Source: JALNYB01 sp963676235 (GTDB lineage Archaea; Thermoplasmatota; Thermoplasmata; Methanomassiliicoccales; Methanomethylophilaceae). From it: a DNA stretch of 64,000 nt. The stretch lies in NCBI GenBank assembly GCA_963676235.1, contig OY781044.1:620001-684000 (forward strand), read 5' to 3'. The notes beneath the pieces are model-generated. The model ran no database searches and was not told the origin of the DNA. It saw only the letters and a program-made list of their open reading frames with translations. The translations under genes were made by a program, and so were the position numbers. Below, one piece after another: positions 45,594 to 53,968 of the stretch (the first letter of the stretch is position 1; each line of letters starts with the position of its first letter).

Positions 45594-47222
45594 TCAATGC
45601 TTTTTCGATACCGCCATAAGTCCGATAATGAACACAACAACGAGACCGATACCGAAGTAAACCATCGTATTGTCGGAACTCTCGTTATCGGGTTGTTCAG
45701 CACTAAAAGTAACGGTCTTGGACGATGACAGACCGCCCTCGGAAACAGCGGTCAACGTGATGCTGTAAACCTGTTCAGATGTGTACTTATGAGAAACCGA
45801 TTGCTCGGATGATGTGAAACCATCCCCGAAATCCCATGATAACGATGCACAGTTGGTGATATCGCAATCAAGAACAGCGGTCATCGTTCCAGAACCATCG
45901 ACTGACAATGTTATATTGGGGTACGAAGAAGCATAAGTTGAATCCTCTACGAATTTTGCATAGATCGTGGTGTTCTCCACTATCAATGTGGAATATGAGA
46001 AAATCGTATTCAGACCGCTGTCGGAATACCACCCGATGAAAACGTAACCGCTCAATGTCGGGTCTGATGGACATACGACAAGACCGCCATATGATACGCC
46101 CTGACTGTCGATTGATGAACCGCCGTTGGTATTGAATGTTACAACAAGATTAGCGTTCCATTTGGCGTACAGAGTGATATCGGACGATACGGCAGAACCC
46201 CACACATAAGAGGTAGTCAGAGCACTGTCAGAATACCAGCCCATGAAGGTAGAGTTAGCCTTTACTGGATTGATAGGTTTAGATGCAGAATCTCCCGCCT
46301 GGATAACCAATGTCGATACAGAAGAACCGCCGTTAGAATCGAATGCTATCGAATATGAATTGAGAATCCATTTTGCATAGAGTGTGGTATTTCCCGTAAT
46401 CTGTGTGGAGAAACTGAAAGAATCGGTCAGAGCACTGTTAAGATACCATCCGCCGAATGTGTAATTGAGTTTTGTCGGTGATGTTGGATAATTGACGTAA
46501 TCGCCGTAATTTACAGACTGCGAAGCGATGTCCGAACCGCCGTTACTGTTGAACGTAATTCCGTAAACATTCGCAGACCACTGCGCATACATCACGACGT
46601 TTGCAGTCGGACTGTATGAAGAACCAGCCACCAGAGTAGAACCTGTGTTATTGACTTTCCAGCCTATGAATGTGTATCCTGTATACGTGAAAGCATTGGT
46701 CTTGAGTGCAACGTATGAACCCTCGATTACCCCTGTGCTGGAAACAATCGTTCCCGTTCCGCCGTTAGCGTTATAGGATACAGTGAATGAACCGAGCGCA
46801 GGAGACACGATCAATGTAGCAGAACCCACACAAAATGTAGGGTCAACATAATGTACACCGCTAAAGCCACCCTCATCATATACTTGATTCCATTGGATCG
46901 TATACGTACCAGCCATAGAAGGCGCAGTTCCTGTTACAGACACACCGCCAGATGTTGTAGGTTCACCATATATGCCATGGGATACGGTTGCCCAGCTGTA
47001 ATTTGTAGCATAATTAACAACACCTACGCTCGAATCCATCCCTGAATAAGAACCCGAGATCGTGAAAGTTGCACCAGCATCCACCGTAAGAGACCCGATA
47101 CTGTAATCGTGTGAATGGTCAATAGATACCGCATCGGAATTATCTGAAATCGCAACGATCCCTGCAATTCCGCAGAGACCAAGGACGACAACAGACATGA
47201 TCGTAAGGAATTTAAGATTCAT
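45594..47222 (-). CDS. Large spike-like protein with four InlB-type B-repeats and a PKD domain
   Basis: A 542-residue protein from the ATG at 47222, preceded by GGGGGA; an earlier frame start at 47273 lacks a signal peptide. Order: signal peptide (VVVLGLCGIAGIVAI), an Ig-like domain (about 35-150), four Listeria-Bacteroides (Flg_new/InlB B) repeats of ~68 residues each marked by the F..NGG, GY.F.GWY and LYAKW pattern (about 150-425), a PKD domain with WDFGDG near 465, and one C-terminal membrane helix. It is the best candidate for the virion adhesin. It overlaps the 103-residue gene by 11 bp. Confidence 0.75.
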   Translation of the reverse strand: MNLKFLTIMSVVVLGLCGIAGIVAISDNSDAVSIDHSHDYSIGSLTVDAGATFTISGSYSGMDSSVGVVNYATNYSWATVSHGIYGEPTTSGGVSVTGTAPSMAGTYTIQWNQVYDEGGFSGVHYVDPTFCVGSATLIVSPALGSFTVSYNANGGTGTIVSSTGVIEGSYVALKTNAFTYTGYTFIGWKVNNTGSTLVAGSSYSPTANVVMYAQWSANVYGITFNSNGGSDIASQSVNYGDYVNYPTSPTKLNYTFGGWYLNSALTDSFSFSTQITGNTTLYAKWILNSYSIAFDSNGGSSVSTLVIQAGDSASKPINPVKANSTFMGWYSDSALTTSYVWGSAVSSDITLYAKWNANLVVTFNTNGGSSIDSQGVSYGGLVVCPSDPTLSGYVFIGWYSDSGLNTIFSYSTLIVENTTIYAKFVEDSTYASSYPNITLSVDGSGTMTAVLDCDITNCASLSWDFGDGFTSSEQSVSHKYTSEQVYSITLTAVSEGGLSSSKTVTFSAEQPDNESSDNTMVYFGIGLVVVFIIGLMAVSKKH

Positions 47223-47523
47223 TCGAAGAATCCCCCGATTTTTTGAAATACTTAATAGCATGGAATGATTCATTCAATGAATCCTGAAGATAATCAGGAA
47301 TTTCCATATAGATCGTAGTAACGCTATTGGTATTTCTGTTTGTTAAATCCCTACGAATCGAAATCTTAGGGGGATATTCAGTTCCATCCTTTTTTATTTC
47401 CAATCCTGTAAAAACGGTATATTCTGAAATGTAATTATCAGTTATACGCGCAGAAGAAAACGGTTTAAGAATCTGCTTAAACTCTTTTTTTGCACCATCT
47501 TTTTTAGTTTCATTTTGTGTCAT
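47212..47523 (-). CDS. 103-residue provirus protein, first gene of the late operon
   Basis: A soluble, basic, beta-rich protein (TVFTGLEIKKDG, SVTTIYMEIPD) with a disordered N-terminus. No family is recognised. Size and position ahead of the coat and spike genes would suit a single-stranded-DNA-binding protein like inovirus pV, but no motif supports this. The ATG follows AAAAAGGGGGTG. The 183 bp before it, up to the att site, hold the likely operon promoter (TTTTAAAAATA, about 47674-47684 on the minus strand). Confidence 0.55.
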   Translation of the reverse strand: MTQNETKKDGAKKEFKQILKPFSSARITDNYISEYTVFTGLEIKKDGTEYPPKISIRRDLTNRNTNSVTTIYMEIPDYLQDSLNESFHAIKYFKKSGDSSNES

Positions 47524-47706
47524 AAGACACCCCCTTTTTATCAGTGAGAAAGCACCGAGAAACTTCTTTCAAAAAACTAGCAACATGATATTTGTATCAG
47601 TAAAATTCAAAATCACCCCCGAAAGAAGGACATAAGGGGGCGATAAAATTTGGTTGAGAAAAAATTGATATTTTTAAAATCTGAACTGGGTCGGATGGAG
47701 TAGTCG

Positions 47707-47720
47707 CCGTGCGACGGCGC
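47707..47720. repeat. Distal attachment site of the provirus
   Basis: CCGTGCGACGGCGC, the second copy of the 14-bp core. The flanks differ on both sides from the copy at 36818-36831, so the repeat is exactly 14 bp. It lies 78 bp before the next chromosomal tRNA gene. Confidence 0.85.
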
Positions 47721-47798
47721 CATACTTTTTATTTTTACTGTATTTCGCTACAATTCATTCGATAGTTTTTTATCTTTTATGATTCTAACCATGGTCAA

Positions 47799-47872
47799 GG
47801 GCTCATAGCTTAGACAGGTAGAGCGCCTGGCTCATAACCAGGTGGTCGCCGGTTCAAATCCGGCTGGGCCCA
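47799..47872 (+). tRNA. tRNA with CAT anticodon, likely Ile2 or elongator Met
   Basis: Cloverleaf with acceptor GGGCTCA/TGGGCCC, anticodon loop CTCATAA giving CAT, T loop TTCAAAT and discriminator A; no CCA encoded. The anticodon stem lacks the three G:C pairs of initiator tRNA. The GGGC acceptor end favours tRNA-Ile2, whose C34 is modified to read AUA, over elongator Met, but this is not certain. Before the provirus inserted it would have lain about 80 bp behind tRNA-Asn. Confidence 0.9.
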
Positions 47873-48641
47873 CATGTTTTTCATACTGTCTGGCCATCAG
47901 AATTTTCTAAAGTTCCTGACAGATTTTATTTACAAAATAGTTGCCGTGAACACACTGGAGACTCGACTGAGGTATTTTATTAAAAACTCAACAGGCTAAA
48001 TTGTAATGTAATCAAAGAAACATTGCAGCTGTCATATTTTCTTAACGTTCTCAAAAATAACCATCGATGCATAGTGTTAAGCATATCAACAATATACTAT
48101 GGCCCTACTTTGTCGCTAGCGACAACCGTAAAGACATGAACAATTATTGAAAATACCTTACTCTGAACTCGACGCTCTTGACCTTGTCACGGTTGCGCAT
48201 TTCTGTCTCAAAGCAACAAAGAAATGAATACAGTATTTTTAATCAGATTATCGTTACAACTAATAACTTGTCATCTCTGTAACATTCTTTCTAACATGGT
48301 TTAAAATTTAACACCATGATCAAGAATGAAACCGCAGATCGCACGAATTGTAGTTACTCGCATCTGGACTTGAAATACGTTTGAAGTATTATCCTGTACA
48401 AAATCACCATATGAGAGGCCCTTTTTGCAACAACTTCAAGTCTTTGTCATTTTCGGAATAGCTTGAAAGTGAAAACACACAGATTAAAGATATGATGACT
48501 TTTTTATTTTCGAATGCTTGAAATTTTTTATTCTAAACAATACACTTGCATAATCTAAAAACACGTCAAAAATTGTATAGTGGCACATCTCCAATTCTAA
48601 AAGCCTTAATATATGCGTTTGCTTTCTTGTATACTTATAAT
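47873..48641. other. Gene-poor 0.8 kb region
   Basis: A/T-rich, with no convincing gene on either strand. The one notable element is a perfect 16-bp palindrome, TTGTCGCTAGCGACAA (48110-48125). TATA-like TTAATATATG at 48606-48615 may be the promoter of the HdrD-like gene. Confidence 0.5.
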
Positions 48642-48666
48642 AAGGGCTTGAAAAATAGCCCTTTTT
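48642..48666 (+). promoter_or_regulatory. Hairpin plus T-run before the HdrD-like gene
   Basis: AAGGGCT (48642-48648), 8-nt loop, AGCCCTT (48657-48663), then TTT, 20 bp before the gene start. It resembles a terminator, so it could be a leader attenuator if transcription begins before it, or simply part of the promoter. Confidence 0.4.
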
Positions 48667-48685
48667 CAGAAAAATGAGGTATACC

Positions 48686-50407
48686 ATGACAAACATGCCG
48701 CGTATCCAGAAGGCTCTGACTGCCTGTCTCCAGTGTGGTTACTGTATTAGTGTCTGTGAGGCACATAACCAAACACCGTGGGAATCGGTTACACCTAGAG
48801 GAAAAATTTATTATTTGAACCAACTTTCGGCAGCAGACGCACTGGATGGAGTTCTCAAAAGAGAAATCTCACTCAATCCATACTTCATAGACGCAATGTA
48901 CAAATGTACTGGATGCGGAAACTGCGAAGTGGTTTGTCATGCACAGATTCCTCTCGTAGAACTTTGGGAAGAATGCAGAAAATGGTTCGTAGAATCTGGT
49001 GTAGGGCCTATGCCTGCCCATAAAGGAATGGCCACGAAAGTTGCAGAATGCCACAATCCATATGGAGAATCTGATAAAAATAGAGGGGACTGGTGGCCTG
49101 CAGATGTACCTAAATCAGACACACCTGATGTTATCTTCTTCGCAGGATGTACAGGATCATACAGACAGCAGGGAATACCTCAAAACGGAGCACGTGTCCT
49201 GGCAAGAGCTGGAGTAAAAATGAACATCCTTGGTAAAGACGAGTGGTGCTGTTCATCTCCTCTTCTCAGAACTGGAAATGATAAATTCTCTCTCGCGTGT
49301 GCAGAAAAGGTCGTTGAGAAAGCTGACGGAATGGGAGCAAAAGACATGGTCATGACCTGTGCTGGATGCTTCAAAACCGTGTCCACAGATTTCGGAAAAT
49401 ACTATGCAAAGGTTGGCCAGAACGTCTACCACTTCGCACAATATGTAGAGAACCTTATAAGCGCAAGGAAATTACCGCTCAACCACGAATTCAAAGCAAA
49501 GGTCACATATCACGACCCCTGTCACTTAGGAAGACATATGGGCGTATTCGATGCACCCAGGAATGTCTTGAAGAAAATCAAGGGCATCGAACTTATCGAA
49601 ATGGAACGTAACAGAGAGAATTCTAGATGTTGCGGAGCAGGCGGAGGATACAAATCCCAATACAATGACTTCGCAGTCAACGTTGCTGCCGAAAGGGTCA
49701 GAGATGCAGAGGAGACAGGAGCCGAGATAATTGTTACCTGCTGTCCGTTCTGTGTCACCAACCTTTCACAAGGAGCGAAAAAGATCAATTCCAAGATCAA
49801 GGTAATGGATCTTTCAGATATCCTTCTGAAAGTAACAGAACCTCTCGCCCCCACTGAAGACAAGACCGAAGCACCTAAGGCTGCACGAATTGAAGCAGCC
49901 AAACCGGCTGCAGAAGCCGAGCCAATGTCTGAAGCAATACCTCTTTCAGCACCCGCAGTACCTGCGGTCAAACAGGAAGCAGCAATTGCAATAAGACCTG
50001 AAGTCACGATTTCTGCGGTCATTCAAGAACCCGAGAAAGTGGAAATTACCAATACAGCCGTGGCAGATGCTATCGAAAACGATGAGGTAGAAGACTACAT
50101 CGACGATGATGCCTTCACCGACAACTCGCCTGAAGCACTTGTTAGAAGGGCTTCGTGGAATAAAGGTCTTAGATGCAGAAGAGATTATGGAGATTGCTGT
50201 GTACCAGTCGCTTTCGTAAAATCTAAAGTAGCGGTCTATGTCAGCAAATCTCTATCCAAAGATGATGAAATTGCCCTGAAAGATGATGGATGGGCAATTC
50301 TCAGATTCGATGAGAACAAGATTACTGACGGAGAAGATCAAGCAGCAGAAATTCGTATCGCTGTTAAAGATAATCTCAAGGCTCTAAAGAAAAAGAAGAG
50401 GAGATAA
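48686..50407 (+). CDS. HdrD-like protein: two 4Fe-4S clusters plus two CCG domains
   Basis: About 573 residues. Two ferredoxin-type motifs, CLQCGYCISVC near 15 and CTGCGNCEVVC near 72, are followed by two CCG domains, seen at DEWCCSSP near 190 and SRCCGAGGGY near 315, the arrangement of heterodisulfide reductase HdrD and of GlpC/GlcF. In Methanomassiliicoccales, HdrD homologs are proposed to couple to an Fpo-like complex, so that role is plausible. An Ala/Pro/Glu-rich linker (about 395-480) and an extra ~90-residue C-terminal domain (with CRRDYGDCC) are not part of standard HdrD. The ATG at 48686 follows GAGG; 48674 is an alternative. Confidence 0.75.
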   Translation: MTNMPRIQKALTACLQCGYCISVCEAHNQTPWESVTPRGKIYYLNQLSAADALDGVLKREISLNPYFIDAMYKCTGCGNCEVVCHAQIPLVELWEECRKWFVESGVGPMPAHKGMATKVAECHNPYGESDKNRGDWWPADVPKSDTPDVIFFAGCTGSYRQQGIPQNGARVLARAGVKMNILGKDEWCCSSPLLRTGNDKFSLACAEKVVEKADGMGAKDMVMTCAGCFKTVSTDFGKYYAKVGQNVYHFAQYVENLISARKLPLNHEFKAKVTYHDPCHLGRHMGVFDAPRNVLKKIKGIELIEMERNRENSRCCGAGGGYKSQYNDFAVNVAAERVRDAEETGAEIIVTCCPFCVTNLSQGAKKINSKIKVMDLSDILLKVTEPLAPTEDKTEAPKAARIEAAKPAAEAEPMSEAIPLSAPAVPAVKQEAAIAIRPEVTISAVIQEPEKVEITNTAVADAIENDEVEDYIDDDAFTDNSPEALVRRASWNKGLRCRRDYGDCCVPVAFVKSKVAVYVSKSLSKDDEIALKDDGWAILRFDENKITDGEDQAAEIRIAVKDNLKALKKKKRR

Positions 50408-50414
50408 ACATTTC

Positions 50415-50450
50415 ACGCTGAAGGAAAACCTTCAGCGTTCTTTTATTTTT
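50415..50450 (+). terminator. Hairpin terminator after the HdrD-like gene
   Basis: ACGCTGAAGG (50415-50424), loop AAAA, CCTTCAGCGT (50429-50438), then TCTTTTATTTTT. The 10-bp perfect stem and T-rich tail resemble an intrinsic terminator. It ends only 4 bp before the lhr ATG, leaving no room for a separate lhr promoter behind it. Confidence 0.65.
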
Positions 50451-50453
50451 CAT

Positions 50454-53198
50454 ATGTCTTTTGAAGGTATTTGTCCAGAACTAATCTCTGTATTGAAAAG
50501 CAGAGGAATCATTGAACCGACAGACCCTCAAAAAGATGCCATTCCTAAAATTTCAAAAGGAAATAATGTATTATTGGTCGCGCCCACTGGTATCGGAAAG
50601 ACCGAAGCCGCCATGCTCCCCATCTATGATAGTATTTACAAAAGCAAAGGAAAACCTGGAATCAGATGCCTCTACATCACTCCGCTGAGAGCATTGAATA
50701 GGGATATGCTCAAAAGAATGGAAGATTATGGCGAAGCTCTGAAGATTACAGTTGGGGTGAGACATGGAGATACTTCTCAATCTGACAGGAATAAACAATC
50801 ACAAAAACCTCCTGAGATCCTTATCACGACCCCAGAGACACTTCAGGTGTTGTTCACAGGAAAACGCCTAAGAGAACATCTAAAACATATTGAATGGGTC
50901 GTTGTTGACGAAATACATGAGCTTGCAAGCAACGAAAGGGGCGCTCAACTAAGCGTCGCTTTGGAAAGATTGGTTGCTCTTAACGGAGAATACCAAAGGA
51001 TCGGATTGTCCGCAACGGTCGGAGACATAGATAATGTCAGAGATTTCCTAGCTGGTTCTAAAAGGGATGTTATCGTTTGCAAACATGATACATACCGTGA
51101 TTTTGATATCCGCGTTGAATGCCCTGTTCCAGACGAAAATGACTCTGCGCTTCTTGATAAACTCCAAAGTGACCCTGAAATACTTGCCGTTATGAAAAGG
51201 GCAAGAGAAATGATAGAAGCAGGAAGATCCACTCTATTCTTCGTGAACACACGTGAGACAGCCGAATGGTTGGCAGCCAGATATCACATGTGGGACGAAA
51301 ATCTATCCATAGATGTGCACCATGGTTCTCTTTCAAAGGAAAATAGGATGAATCTGGAAGACCGCTTCAAAAATCAAGACCTCAAAGCCGTAATATGTAC
51401 ATCATCCTTGGAGTTGGGCATAGATATAGGTTCTGCTGACCTTGTCATTCAGTATAATTCACCGAGAGAAGTATCAAGAATGATCCAACGTGCTGGCCGT
51501 GCAGGGCATAAGATCGGAGAGAAGATAATATCCGTGATACTGGCAACCGCACCCGATGAAGTGGCAGAAGCTATGGTCGTTGCCAGAAAGAGCGATGCGA
51601 AGGAATTGGAATATTACAAAGGAAGACCCAATCCTCTTTCTGTACTTGCAAACCAAATAATCGCTATGACCATGGTAAGCAGATACACAAAGGATGAAGC
51701 ATACACGATCTTTAGAAGAACCCATCCATTCAAAGACCTTACCCAAAAAGACATGGATGGCGTCATCGAACAACTCAAGGGCATCAGAATGCTGTGGGAA
51801 GATGACGGAACGATATCGCGTTCAAAGAAGGGAATGGAGTATTTTTTCAATAACATCTCCATGATTCCTGATGAACGTACATATCTTATCAGAGACATCA
51901 GCACCAGAGCTATAATCGGTACCCTCGACGAAAGTTTCGTGGCAACATTCGCAGAACCGTTTGCGATGTTCATTGCCAAAGGACGTACATGGCGTATCGT
52001 AGAAATGCGCGAAGATGAACTCTTAGTGGAAGAGGCAAAAGATGTGGGTTCTGTTCCTTCTTGGACGGGCTCTGATATACCTGTCCCATTCGAAGTTGCG
52101 ATGGAGGTCGGCAGAATGCGCCGTGAAATGAACTTCGAGATATATCCTGGAGACGAAAACTGCCGCAACAAAGTGAAAGGATATCTTAACGAACAATTGG
52201 AAAAATGGCCTATGCCCACCGACGAAACCGTAACCTTAGAGATCGGGGACAGACTTGCAATACTAAACTGCTGTTTTGGAAGCAAAGTGAACGAAACCAT
52301 AGGAAAAATCTATTCAGCACTTCTAACTGCACGTTTAGGAGAAAGTATCGGCGTCTCCACAGATGCGTACCGTGTAATTCTAGAACTGCCTAGGAACATA
52401 GATAAAAAAATAATGCTGGATACATTCAAAAATATAAAACCCGGGACCATCGAAGCTCTAGCGAGGATCACTATCCTCAATTCTACATATCTCAAATGGA
52501 GATTCGTCCATGTTGCAAAAAAATTCGGTATAATAGAAAAAGGTGCAGATCACCGTTACATGAATTTCGGAAGACTTTTCGACCTGCACATGAACACACC
52601 TGCATACAATGAAGCATTGAATGTCGTATTGTGGGAAGATCTAGACATCAAGAACACAGAATTCGTAATCTCGATGCTCTCTGAAGGTAAAATAAAATTG
52701 GAGATGTGCGGAATATCCCCAATAGGTTTGGAAGGTATCGTCAGATCCAAGGAATTGATGCAACCTGTACGTGCAGATCATGCAATACTTGTAGCTCTAA
52801 AGAAAAGAATAGAAGACGAAACTCTGTTCGCATCATGTCTGAACTGCACAACACAGTGGAGAGTGCGTGTCGCAAACGCCCCTAAACGTTTCATCTGTCC
52901 AAAATGTGGCGGAAATATGATCGCCCTGCTGAAGAGTTACGAGCGTGAAAGCATCAAAGCAGTGAAGATGACAGACCGCTCCAATCAAGATAAAAAAGAT
53001 GCGATGAGGGTCTCCAGGAACGCGAATATCGTAAACGAATACGGTGGAAGGGCTGCGATGGCGCTTGCTGGAAGAGGTATCGGACCAGATGCCGCATCCA
53101 GGATATTGAGAAGCATGCATTCCGAAGAAGATGATTTCCTCAGAGACATAATGAATGCTGAGATACAATACGCGAAAACAAAACGTTTCTGGGATTGA
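50454..53198 (+). CDS. lhr: Lhr-type superfamily 2 DNA helicase
   Basis: A 914-residue large helicase-related protein. Walker A APTGIGKTEA lies near residue 42, motif II VVDEIHELAS near 148, motif III LSATVG near 184, and motifs V-VI IDIGSADLVIQYNSPR and QRAGRAGH near 340. The Lhr winged-helix and core region follow. A C-terminal zinc finger (CLNC...CPKCGG, near 785-815) and a tail are present. Lhr proteins act in repair of blocked forks or DNA crosslinks. The stop abuts the convergent rlmE stop with no gap (TGATCA). Confidence 0.88.
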   Translation: MSFEGICPELISVLKSRGIIEPTDPQKDAIPKISKGNNVLLVAPTGIGKTEAAMLPIYDSIYKSKGKPGIRCLYITPLRALNRDMLKRMEDYGEALKITVGVRHGDTSQSDRNKQSQKPPEILITTPETLQVLFTGKRLREHLKHIEWVVVDEIHELASNERGAQLSVALERLVALNGEYQRIGLSATVGDIDNVRDFLAGSKRDVIVCKHDTYRDFDIRVECPVPDENDSALLDKLQSDPEILAVMKRAREMIEAGRSTLFFVNTRETAEWLAARYHMWDENLSIDVHHGSLSKENRMNLEDRFKNQDLKAVICTSSLELGIDIGSADLVIQYNSPREVSRMIQRAGRAGHKIGEKIISVILATAPDEVAEAMVVARKSDAKELEYYKGRPNPLSVLANQIIAMTMVSRYTKDEAYTIFRRTHPFKDLTQKDMDGVIEQLKGIRMLWEDDGTISRSKKGMEYFFNNISMIPDERTYLIRDISTRAIIGTLDESFVATFAEPFAMFIAKGRTWRIVEMREDELLVEEAKDVGSVPSWTGSDIPVPFEVAMEVGRMRREMNFEIYPGDENCRNKVKGYLNEQLEKWPMPTDETVTLEIGDRLAILNCCFGSKVNETIGKIYSALLTARLGESIGVSTDAYRVILELPRNIDKKIMLDTFKNIKPGTIEALARITILNSTYLKWRFVHVAKKFGIIEKGADHRYMNFGRLFDLHMNTPAYNEALNVVLWEDLDIKNTEFVISMLSEGKIKLEMCGISPIGLEGIVRSKELMQPVRADHAILVALKKRIEDETLFASCLNCTTQWRVRVANAPKRFICPKCGGNMIALLKSYERESIKAVKMTDRSNQDKKDAMRVSRNANIVNEYGGRAAMALAGRGIGPDAASRILRSMHSEEDDFLRDIMNAEIQYAKTKRFWD

Positions 53199-53888
53199 TC
53201 AGATCTGAGGTCCCTTTGTCTTGAAATCCGGTTCGTTGTCTTCTTCTTCCAAAACCTTCAGTTTTACACGATGATTTGCTAAGAATCCTTTGGATACTAC
53301 ATATACTTCGGAAGAGGTCTCACGCGATGCATCCGGAGAATAGATCTTAACTGATTGGAATCTTTTATCCAATTCACGCGTCAATGAATCCATCAGGTCT
53401 CCCATGAATACTTTACAGACCATCTTTCCGTTTTTTTTCAAAATGCGATCACATACGTCCACGGCGTACATACAAAGATTGACAGACCTTGCATGATCTG
53501 TTGAATAATGACCCGCAATATTCGGAGCCATATCTGAAAGGACGACATCCGCTTTTCCTCCGAATCTGGTCAGAAGTTCGATCATCGTCTTATCTTCGGT
53601 GATGTCCCCCACAAAAGTCTCTACTCCTTCCAAGGGATAGATATATCTGAGATCTACACCGACTACCTTTCCCGTCTCTCCTACACGCTCTTTCGCGACC
53701 TGGAGCCATCCTCCTGGACAAGCACCGAGATCTACGACCGAATCGCCCAGACGAAATATCTGGAAACGGTCGTCTATCTGTATCAATTTAAATGATGCTC
53801 TTGAACGATAATCCAACTTCTTCGCTAATTTGTAATAGTGTTCGTTCTGACGCTCCACTATCCAACGATCATGTAGTCCCACAATCAT
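53199..53888 (-). CDS. rlmE: RrmJ/FtsJ-type 23S rRNA 2'-O-methyltransferase
   Basis: A ~229-residue FtsJ-family enzyme. RSRASFKLIQID near residue 30 (catalytic Lys), VVDLGACPGGWLQVA near 50 (SAM loop), the catalytic Asp in VVLSDMAPNIAGH near 118, then a Lys in KVFMGD near 160 and the Glu in SSEVYVVSKGF near 193 complete the K-D-K-E set. It modifies U2552-equivalent of 23S rRNA in bacteria; the archaeal site is inferred. The ATG at 53888 is preferred to a TTG at 53894. It is divergent from purM. Confidence 0.88.
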   Translation of the reverse strand: MIVGLHDRWIVERQNEHYYKLAKKLDYRSRASFKLIQIDDRFQIFRLGDSVVDLGACPGGWLQVAKERVGETGKVVGVDLRYIYPLEGVETFVGDITEDKTMIELLTRFGGKADVVLSDMAPNIAGHYSTDHARSVNLCMYAVDVCDRILKKNGKMVCKVFMGDLMDSLTRELDKRFQSVKIYSPDASRETSSEVYVVSKGFLANHRVKLKVLEEEDNEPDFKTKGPQI

Positions 53889-53968
53889 CTGCAATACCCT
53901 TCCCGCTTAAACCCTTTGTTATGGAAAACTAATAAGTGCAAGAAGCTATCCCCGAGATGAGGACCCCG

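Larger units (their letters stand above)
36818..47720. mobile_element. Integrated virus-like element (about 10.9 kb) in tRNA-Asn
   Basis: Bounded by a 14-bp direct repeat of the tRNA-Asn 3' end. It carries a tyrosine integrase, a divergent regulatory zone, a DUF4062 cargo gene, and a 13-gene minus-strand operon. The operon contains a HUH-like Rep, a P-loop ATPase, at least six very small membrane proteins, two large spike-like proteins with signal peptide and C-terminal anchor, and three unknowns. Genes inside use a strong GGGGG(T/A)G(A) ribosome-binding site and overlap heavily, unlike their chromosomal neighbours. No terminase, portal, tailed-phage or transposase gene is seen. The gene set suggests a filamentous or membrane-vesicle archaeal virus. 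Confidence 0.85.

Noticed and set aside
47524..47706. Possible extra small gene between the distal att site and the 103-residue gene
   Set aside because: There is a GGGGGTGA motif at 47615-47620 but the following frames close within a few codons; better read as a promoter/leader region.
36818..47720. Tailed provirus, conjugative plasmid or IS-composite interpretation
   Set aside because: No terminase, portal, major tail protein, relaxase/VirB4 or transposase is visible, and the gene sizes do not fit those classes.
48484..48696. 70-residue minus-strand frame in the gap before the HdrD-like gene
   Set aside because: Low-complexity aromatic and Lys-rich sequence, no ribosome-binding site, overlaps the likely promoter and start of the HdrD-like gene.
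48686..50407. Glycolate oxidase Fe-S subunit (GlcF) instead of HdrD-like
   Set aside because: Same architecture, but no flavoprotein GlcD-type partner gene is adjacent and the host is inferred to be a methanogen; the distinction cannot be proven from sequence alone.
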